DNA of 7,413 nt from NCBI GenBank assembly GCA_030743915.1, contig JASLRP010000070.1:1-7413 (forward strand), in the 5' to 3' direction. The DNA comes from SAR202 cluster bacterium. Lineage in GTDB: Bacteria > Chloroflexota > Dehalococcoidia > Lucifugimonadales > UBA1123. The notes beneath the pieces are model-generated. The model was not told where the DNA came from and made no database searches. It saw only the letters and a list, made by a program, of their open reading frames with translations. The stretch's first letter is position 1. Every line of letters begins with the position of its first letter. A program made the position numbers and the translations under genes. Shown one piece after another: positions 1 through 5,055 of the stretch.

Positions 1-804
1 GGTCTGGATGGTGCGGGCGTCGGTGATGGTCAGTTCCGGCCTCACCGCCGAGGCAAACTCGACCAGCTTTCGGTCGAAGTAGCCCCGGTCCTCGGCCATC
101 ATGGCGTGGGCGATCCAACGATGGACGCCGAAGACGGAGCCGACGTGGTTTTTCAGGGCGCTTGTGATCTGGCCTGCGAAGTGTCGCTTCAGCACCGGGA
201 GATTGATGATGACTGGCGCCTCTTGGAGCGGGCGCGCAACTCTGAGAGTTGGCCTAGGGGCCCGTTGATAGCCGCTCTGAAGCATCCTGCTTGCCCAGGA
301 CGCGCCTGTGCCTTGTGGCAACTCCGACGGGTCCGGCTCAAGCGCCCACGGGCTGTGCTGGACCGGGACGTAGTCCTCGATGGCCCCCGCTCGCGAGAAG
401 CGGATATCCATGCCCGGCAGATCAGCCGGGTCGTAGTATAACTCCAGGTCCTCTTGCCCTCCGGCCGGCCGGTGATCCTCGTGAACTGTGATTCCTCGGA
501 CGCCGGCATCCCGACAGTGGCGCGCCACTGCGCGGATATGCTCGACGGAAGTGATGGACGGGTAGGGGTCCCGTTGATTTGTATTGGGTTTCAACAGCAG
601 GTCTTTATGCTCGCCGATGATGCGGGCAAGCCCGCCGATCGCGTTGATGCCGGCATCGACCATCGCGTCTATGTCGTCGCCTTCGACGATGACCAGGAGC
701 GGCTTCCCACTCGATCCGATGACACGGTTCTCGCCGCCGCGCCGGGCCTGTGGCGTCTCGGCGGCAATCACGCCTTGTTGCTCTGTTCGAGTCTCCGCGG
801 TCAT
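1..804 (-). CDS. DUF362 domain-containing protein (N-terminal 268 residues, C-terminus outside window)
   Basis: This minus-strand frame is open from an ATG at 804-802 to the left edge. The start is fixed by a strong Shine-Dalgarno AAGGAGGA at 808-815, four bases before the ATG. The translation has the hallmarks of the DUF362 family: an early LLVIVEGDD strand, LLLKPNTNQRDPYPSIT (residues 69-85; family pattern KPN followed by a loop and a 'tdp/tsv' helix), then an AVARHCRDAGVRGITVHED segment. Later come VIINLPVLKRH (about 198-208), FAGQITSALKNHVGSVFGVHRW (about 209-230) and, near the edge, ELTITDARTIQT (about 257-268). Members are often annotated only as DUF362, and some carry a C-terminal ferredoxin-like part, which cannot be assessed here. 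I see no signal peptide or membrane segment, so it is probably cytoplasmic. The reaction is unknown. It is transcribed divergently from the protease, probably from the promoter at 925-953. The family call is firm; the function is not known. Confidence 0.88.
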   Translation of the reverse strand, partial: MTAETRTEQQGVIAAETPQARRGGENRVIGSSGKPLLVIVEGDDIDAMVDAGINAIGGLARIIGEHKDLLLKPNTNQRDPYPSITSVEHIRAVARHCRDAGVRGITVHEDHRPAGGQEDLELYYDPADLPGMDIRFSRAGAIEDYVPVQHSPWALEPDPSELPQGTGASWASRMLQSGYQRAPRPTLRVARPLQEAPVIINLPVLKRHFAGQITSALKNHVGSVFGVHRWIAHAMMAEDRGYFDRKLVEFASAVRPELTITDARTIQT

Positions 805-807
805 GCG

Positions 808-815
808 TCCTCCTT
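808..815 (-). promoter_or_regulatory. Ribosome binding site of the DUF362 gene
   Basis: Read on the minus strand, AAGGAGGA ends four bases before the ATG at 804. It is a near-perfect Shine-Dalgarno match and decides the start, since the frame contains further Met codons downstream. Confidence 0.8.
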
Positions 816-924
816 GTTGAGTCACCTAACGATATTCCTGGCACGTATCAGCCTTGATGTTTCCGTCGGATTTTTCCGTATCAAAACTGGGCGTCCAAAG
901 GACCCACAATCCTTGATATTGACG

Positions 925-953
925 ATTGTACGGTCACTCCGGAACGCCGTCAA
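925..953 (-). promoter_or_regulatory. Sigma70-like promoter for the DUF362 gene
   Basis: On the minus strand, TTGACG (953-948; five of six bases match TTGACA) is followed after exactly 17 bases by TACAAT (930-925; five of six match TATAAT). This is the best promoter match in the window. Transcription would begin near 918 and give a leader of about 115 bases before the ATG at 804. The leader can form small hairpins, including one around 890-906 (GGGTCC, loop TTT, GGAC, bulged G, CCC). The motif and spacing are seen directly; activity is inferred. Confidence 0.6.
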
Positions 954-1108
954 ACACGCTAGTGCGCCAACTGGCCTCCTTTATAGTGTGGCGAAATTCC
1001 CTCTCGCCAGCTCCCAGCGCGTAATCTACAAGCCATCAACTGCCGCAAGTTCCCACAAATCGCTTTACCATCAGCGACGCATCGCTCCGATCAGGCTGGA
1101 GTTTTCTT

Positions 1109-1120
1109 CCATCATGATGG
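1109..1120. repeat. 12-bp perfect palindrome, possible operator
   Basis: CCATCATGATGG is its own reverse complement. It lies about 140 bases before the protease start and about 40 bases upstream of the phased GTCAG repeats. A weaker dyad follows directly (ATGGTG, TTT, CACTAT; one mismatch). Two-fold symmetry of this length in a divergent intergenic region is typical of a dimeric regulator site, but no regulator gene is in the window and chance is possible. Confidence 0.3.
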
Positions 1121-1161
1121 TGTTTCACTATCCCATCACGATCAGAACTCGGCAAGCCAAT

Positions 1162-1190
1162 CGTCAGGTAGGCGTCAGCCAATTGTCAGG
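1162..1190 (+). promoter_or_regulatory. Three 11-bp phased GTCAG repeats (PHO-box-like operator)
   Basis: CGTCAGG (1162-1168), CGTCAGC (1173-1179) and TGTCAGG (1184-1190) are direct repeats at exactly 11-bp intervals, separated by TAGG and CAAT. A degenerate fourth half-site, ATCAG, sits at 1141, still in register two units upstream. OmpR/PhoB-family response regulators bind tandem half-sites with this 11-bp period, and the PHO box core is (C)TGTCA. A weak -10-like TAGAAA lies at 1200-1205, about ten bases past the last repeat and about 55 bases before the protease ATG, the geometry expected where a regulator replaces the -35 element. The repeats are seen; the regulator is inferred. Confidence 0.45.
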
Positions 1191-1247
1191 AACAGGCCGT
1201 AGAAACCCACGTCGAGTCGCCATATCGTGAGAGTACACCCTAATCAC

Positions 1248-1253
1248 AGGAGG
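1248..1253 (+). promoter_or_regulatory. Ribosome binding site of the subtilase gene
   Basis: AGGAGG lies six bases before the ATG at 1260. It decides the start in favour of 1260 over the in-frame GTG at 1227, which has no ribosome binding site and would put a basic stretch in front of the signal peptide. Confidence 0.85.
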
Positions 1254-1259
1254 CGAACA

Positions 1260-3143
1260 ATGAAGCGCAGTCAATTGATCGGATTCCTCTCAGTAGCGCT
1301 AATGTTAGTAATCGGAATCACGGCGTCGAACACCGTCGTCGCTGGAGGCCAAGAAGATTCGATATACGTGATGTTGGAACTGAATGTGCCGTTTACGTCC
1401 GAAGCTGATCTGAAGGACCAGAAAGCGGTCTATGAACAGCGCAAGGCTATCCGCGAAGCTGGCAACCGGGTTGTGAAGTATCTTGACGGTTATCGATTCA
1501 GGGTGACCGCCGAACTGGAGATGATCCCATACATAGGCCTGAGTGTCACAAAGGCTGCTTATTCAGCACTCGAACTCTCCAAGGATGTAGTGAGGGTGGT
1601 CGAGGAGGAACGCTACTATCCTCACCTGAACAACTCGATTCCGCAGGTGCAGGCTGATGTGGCGCAGGCCGTGGGTGGCGTGAATGGCACGGGGTTCGCC
1701 GTGGCGATCCTGGACACTGGGGTTGCCAGCGGCCACGAGTTCCTGGCCGGCAAGGTGGTCGCCGAGGCATGTTTCACTGACTTCAACTGCCCTAACGGGG
1801 GAAGCGTGCAGTTCGGACCAGGCTCTGGCGCTCCCTGCCCTCAGGGCGGTTGTGACCACGGCACGCACGTCGCTGGAATCGCGGCAGGCTTCAACACAAG
1901 CTGGCAGGCTGGCGAGCCCAGGCGTGGGGTTGCCTCAGGCGCTGACATTATCGCGGTGCAGATTTTCAACTTCGACGAGATCAGCCGCAATATCTTCGCT
2001 ATGCCTCACAACTGGGCCCTGGCGCTGCGGTTTGTGTATGACCTCCATACGCAGAATCCTGAAGTCAACGTAGCCGCCGTGAACATGAGTCTCGGTATTG
2101 GAAATAACTCTACGGCTTGCGATGCTGATCCATTGAGGCCATTCGTTGACACGCTTCGTGCCGCTGGAGTCGCCACAGTGGCTTCTTCAGGAAACAGCAG
2201 TTTCACAAACGGAATGGAAACGCCCGCTTGTATCTCCTCAGTGGTCAGTGTTGGGTCGGTTGACCAGAATGACAACGTGGCGCCGTCGTCTAACTCAGCG
2301 CCATTCCTTGACCTGTTGGCCCCAGGCATCGACGTTCTTGGTGGCTTAGGCATCAACTCTTCCGTCCCTGGAGGAGGGTATGGTCAAAAGTCAGGCACAT
2401 CCATGGCGGCCCCTCACGTTGCTGGCGCCTTTGCCATCCTGCGGGAGGCCAACCCGGCGGCATCGGTTGACTTCCTTCTTGACTCCCTGACGACAACTGG
2501 CGTTCTGGTGACCGACCCTAAAAACACGTTGACCCATCCCAGGATTTCGATATTCACTGCCCTCGGAGGCCCTGTGCCGCCCGCTGGAACACCTACTTGC
2601 GACGGTCTGACTGCGACCATCTGGGGCGACAACGGTCCCAACGGACTGCTGGGCACCGCTGGAGCGGACGTTATCGTTGGAATGGGAGGTGACGACGTTA
2701 TCGACGGACGAGGCGGAGACGATGTGATCTGCGCCGGCCCAGGCCAGGACACGGTCTTCGGCGGAACCGGAGACGACAGAATATTCGGAGAATCGGGTTG
2801 GGACCACATTTTCGGTCAGGCCAATGAGGACTGGCTCGAGGGAGGGGACGGAAACGACTACATCGAAGGCGGCGCAGACGACGACCGGCTCATCGGCGAC
2901 GCAGGTGTGGACACCCTCCATGGGCAGGATGGGGATGACATCATCAGCGGCAATGCACAAGGCGATTTCATCTACGGCGGGCGTGGCCAGGACACGCTGA
3001 ACGGCAACGGCGGCAACGATATGATCTTTGGCCAACGCCATGACGATACGCTGATATGTGGTGGAGGTGTGGATACCGCCGACGGTGGTCTCGGGGTTGA
3101 CACAGCCACCGCCGACTGTGAGTTCACCCCGGCAGTGCCGTAG
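1260..3143 (+). CDS. Secreted subtilisin-like serine protease (S8 family) with C-terminal RTX-like calcium-binding repeats
   Basis: This is a 627-residue secreted endopeptidase. Residues 1-29 are a Sec signal peptide: MKR, a hydrophobic stretch LIGFLSVALMLVIGI, and a likely cleavage near VVAG. Residues 35-120 look like an inhibitor I9-type propeptide. The S8 catalytic domain (about 125-430) is complete: Asp152 in AILDTG, His200 in DHGTHVAG, oxyanion Asn312 in SSGNSS and Ser381 in GTSMAAPHVAG. Four cysteines (171, 177, 193, 198) lie between Asp152 and His200 and could form disulfides. Residues about 460-615 hold roughly a dozen glycine/aspartate nonapeptides of the GGxGxDxhx type (for example MGGDDVIDG, GGDGNDYIEG), which fold as a calcium-binding parallel beta-roll. 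Cysteines at 447, 491, 600 and 620 frame and punctuate this block. A signal peptide suggests Sec export, unlike classical type I secreted RTX proteins. The gene is probably monocistronic, with a hairpin 28 bases after the stop. Protease identity is secure; the substrate is unknown. Confidence 0.93.
   Translation: MKRSQLIGFLSVALMLVIGITASNTVVAGGQEDSIYVMLELNVPFTSEADLKDQKAVYEQRKAIREAGNRVVKYLDGYRFRVTAELEMIPYIGLSVTKAAYSALELSKDVVRVVEEERYYPHLNNSIPQVQADVAQAVGGVNGTGFAVAILDTGVASGHEFLAGKVVAEACFTDFNCPNGGSVQFGPGSGAPCPQGGCDHGTHVAGIAAGFNTSWQAGEPRRGVASGADIIAVQIFNFDEISRNIFAMPHNWALALRFVYDLHTQNPEVNVAAVNMSLGIGNNSTACDADPLRPFVDTLRAAGVATVASSGNSSFTNGMETPACISSVVSVGSVDQNDNVAPSSNSAPFLDLLAPGIDVLGGLGINSSVPGGGYGQKSGTSMAAPHVAGAFAILREANPAASVDFLLDSLTTTGVLVTDPKNTLTHPRISIFTALGGPVPPAGTPTCDGLTATIWGDNGPNGLLGTAGADVIVGMGGDDVIDGRGGDDVICAGPGQDTVFGGTGDDRIFGESGWDHIFGQANEDWLEGGDGNDYIEGGADDDRLIGDAGVDTLHGQDGDDIISGNAQGDFIYGGRGQDTLNGNGGNDMIFGQRHDDTLICGGGVDTADGGLGVDTATADCEFTPAVP
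2637..3107 (+). repeat. RTX-like nonapeptide repeat block within the protease gene
   Basis: About 17 degenerate 27-base units encode glycine/aspartate-rich nonapeptides (residues about 460-616 of the protease). Individual units include GMGGDDVID, GRGGDDVIC, GGTGDDRIF, GGDGNDYIE and GNGGNDMIF. Several positions depart from the motif, such as GESGWDHIF and GQANEDWLE. The block ends in a short tail with a final Cys, a layout I know from secreted proteins of Gram-positive-type and related bacteria. Confidence 0.8.
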
Positions 3144-3170
3144 TCATCCAAATCATCGAACATGATCTTT

Positions 3171-3199
3171 GGACGGCGCGATGCTAAATCGCGCCGTCC
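3171..3199 (+). terminator. Hairpin after the protease gene, possible terminator
   Basis: GGACGGCGCGAT (3171-3182), loop GCTAA, then ATCGCGCCGTCC (3188-3199) form a perfect 12-bp GC-rich stem 28 bases after the protease stop. No T-run follows on either strand, so it is not a textbook intrinsic terminator. It could end transcription weakly, act with Rho, or protect the 3' end of the protease message. It separates the protease from the MFS gene. Confidence 0.5.
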
Positions 3200-3311
3200 C
3201 TGCCTGTTCAGAATCCATCGGGTGGCCCGACCTCGCAATCTCTGATACGCTATTACGCATCAAATCTGGCTCGTCCAGACCCCCATTTCTGCATGGAACG
3301 CTCAACAATAT

Positions 3312-4676
3312 ATGGCTGAATCTACAACCGGAACTTCCGACAACGAACCGCCAATTCAAGAGGGTCACGTCCAGAATTCCGCCACCCCTGCGCCATCTTC
3401 AACCAACGGCACGGGGATGATTCCTCCGTCATCCACCGAATCCACCCCTGACACGCAACCCACTGAGACCGGCTGGCGCCGCACCTTCAGCTCTCTGAAG
3501 TACCGTGAGTTCCGATTTCTGTGGCTCGGTATGTTGTTCCTCATGACCGCCATGCAGATGCAGATGGTGGTTCGCGGCTACCTGACCTACGAACTCACAG
3601 ATTCGCCATTGCGCCTGGGGTTGGTCAGCGCAGGGTTCGCGATTCCCATGCTGACACTGGCCCTGTTCGGAGGCGCTGTCGCAGACCGGATGGAGCGCAA
3701 GCGAGTCATCCAGATAGGTCAGGCGATGTCAGGTCTGCTGGCGCTGGTCATTGGGATTTCAGTTTTGACCGACTTCGTTTCCTGGGTCCACTTGTTCGGA
3801 GTGTCCGTTGCTCAGGGCGCGGTGTTCTCTTTCCTCATGCCCTCTCGCCAGGCCCTGATACCCCAGCTTGTGGGCAAGGATAATCTGACCAACGCCATGT
3901 CTCTGGACGCCGCCGCCATGAGCGCCACTACTCTCATCGCGCCAACCATCGGCGGTGGGTTGTACAACGTAATAAATCCGGAGGGTGTGTACTTTTTGAT
4001 CGCCGTGTGTTGCGCGCTGGCCGTGGTGTTCACCAGCTTTGTGAAGTCCCCATCAGGCGGCAAAGCTCGGGCTGGCGCTCCGATGCTGAGCGACATCAAA
4101 AGCGGTCTGGCCTACGTTATCCACAGTCGCATGGTGCTGGTGCTGCTGGTAATGGGCCTGGCGACGTCACTGTTGGCCATGCCATTCCGATTCCTGATGC
4201 CGGTGTTCGTGGTGGACGTGTATAACACCGGCCCCGAGGCTATGGGGCTGTTGGTGACCATCATGGGACTGGGTTCACTGGTCGGCTCCCTGGTCATAGC
4301 GACCATAGGCAAGTGGCACAGGGGAGCGTTGCTGCTGGGCGGAAGTCTTCTGTCAGGCATCGCCCTGATGATGGTTGCGGCGCTTCCATACTATCTTGCG
4401 GCGGCGGCTATCATGGTGCTTCTGGGATTGGGCGATGCGGGACGACGCACACTTAACCAGGCGATGATAATGGAGGAAGTCGAAGACGCGTACAGAGGCC
4501 GTGTCATGAGCGTTTTCATGATGAACTTCGGACTCATGCCTCTGGGCGTTTTGCCGGCGGGGTTGCTCGCTGAGAGGATGGGAGGCCAGTTCGCCGTCGG
4601 TCTTTTGGCGGTGATTCTGCTGGTGTTCACGATGGGAGTTTGGGTCACGCAGAAACAACTGCGAAACTACATGTGA
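3312..4676 (+). CDS. MFS transporter, EntS/MFS_3-type exporter
   Basis: This 454-residue inner-membrane protein belongs to the major facilitator superfamily. The pattern matches the MFS_3 (enterobactin-exporter-like) group: KYREFRFLWLG opening the first helix (about residue 63), motif A as GGAVADRMERKR (120-131), then SFLMPSRQALIPQLVGKDNLTNAMSLD (about 173-199), very typical of the group, and YRGRVMSVF (about 394-402) late in the C-terminal half. About twelve hydrophobic segments are present. Such proteins export small molecules such as siderophores or drugs by proton antiport; the substrate here cannot be told. Residues 1-58 are a hydrophilic Ser/Thr/Pro-rich extension. The start is uncertain: ATG 3312 lacks a good ribosome binding site, and Met36 (3417) is an alternative, also with a poor site. 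The gene is downstream of the protease but 168 bases away across a hairpin, so a shared transcript is doubtful. The next gene is convergent. Confidence 0.88.
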   Translation: MAESTTGTSDNEPPIQEGHVQNSATPAPSSTNGTGMIPPSSTESTPDTQPTETGWRRTFSSLKYREFRFLWLGMLFLMTAMQMQMVVRGYLTYELTDSPLRLGLVSAGFAIPMLTLALFGGAVADRMERKRVIQIGQAMSGLLALVIGISVLTDFVSWVHLFGVSVAQGAVFSFLMPSRQALIPQLVGKDNLTNAMSLDAAAMSATTLIAPTIGGGLYNVINPEGVYFLIAVCCALAVVFTSFVKSPSGGKARAGAPMLSDIKSGLAYVIHSRMVLVLLVMGLATSLLAMPFRFLMPVFVVDVYNTGPEAMGLLVTIMGLGSLVGSLVIATIGKWHRGALLLGGSLLSGIALMMVAALPYYLAAAAIMVLLGLGDAGRRTLNQAMIMEEVEDAYRGRVMSVFMMNFGLMPLGVLPAGLLAERMGGQFAVGLLAVILLVFTMGVWVTQKQLRNYM

Positions 4677-5055
4677 CCGCATGGCCGAAGGAATTTCGCC
4701 CGATGGAGGCTATCTGAGTTTGTGTCAATTAAGTCGGACAGGGGCCAGCGCCTCTGCACAGACCAAGCGCGACGCCCGATCAAGTCCAACAGACAAATCT
4801 GTTACAGGTTCGTTCTAGTGCGGTAGGCCAAAAGGGAAGCCCGAGGCAGTGAGGATTTCAGGCACAATTCGAGCGCTCTTGCGCACGGCGCAAAAATTGA
4901 ATCGATATAGCAGTAGGGAATACAGGCGTTTTCATATTGTGCTGGTTGATCTTGCTGCTGCCTGTTAGCTTCCTAAAATACCGAGTCACCAGAGTTTCAT
5001 CTGAGATCGCAAGCTCTCCAATTGTACTCTCACCAGATTCCCAGGCCTGCCTTTT
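4677..5055. other. Convergent intergenic region without a recognisable gene
   Basis: These 379 bases lie between two convergent stop codons. I find no frame with a credible start, no tRNA, and no hairpin followed by a T-run that would make a clear bidirectional terminator. Small dyads exist: AACAGA, loop CAAA, TCTGTT (4788-4803); the 8-bp palindrome GAGCGCTC (4871-4878); and TTGCGC, loop ACG, GCGCAA (4879-4893). Each is short and has no T-tract on the useful side. Confidence 0.6.

Larger units (their letters stand above)
805..1259. other. Divergent intergenic region
   Basis: These 455 bases separate the start codons of two divergent genes. No credible gene lies here: the plus frame that stays open through it lacks a ribosome binding site and is mostly the antisense of the DUF362 gene. 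The region holds a sigma70-like promoter reading left (925-953), an untranslated leader of roughly 115 bases for the DUF362 gene, a 12-bp palindrome (1109-1120), a set of 11-bp phased GTCAG repeats (1162-1190) and the protease ribosome binding site (1248-1253). Confidence 0.75.

Noticed and set aside
454..1230. Long open plus-strand frame of 258 codons
   Set aside because: Its first half is antisense to the clearly conserved DUF362 gene, it has no ribosome binding site, and its composition looks non-coding in the intergenic half.
1227..1259. Upstream GTG start for the protease
   Set aside because: It lacks a Shine-Dalgarno and would place an extra charged stretch before a canonical signal peptide; ATG 1260 has AGGAGG at ideal spacing.
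2391..3041. Minus-strand frame of 216 codons opposite the protease repeats
   Set aside because: It is a shadow of the glycine/aspartate repeat codons, which leave few stops on the other strand. No domain and no ribosome binding site are seen.
4721..4740. TGTGTCAATTAAGTCGGACA as a remnant of an IS3-type end
   Set aside because: The TGT start and GTCGGACA recall such ends, but no partner end, transposase fragment or target duplication is visible, so it is not supported.
4879..4893. TTGCGC/GCGCAA hairpin as a terminator
   Set aside because: The stem is only 6 bp, and the A-run after it on the plus strand is a T-run before it on the minus strand, so it is on the wrong side for either convergent gene.
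4677..5055. tRNA or other RNA gene in the convergent gap
   Set aside because: A GGTTCGTTCT stretch (4807-4816) faintly resembles a T-loop, but no acceptor, anticodon or D-arm pairing could be built around it.
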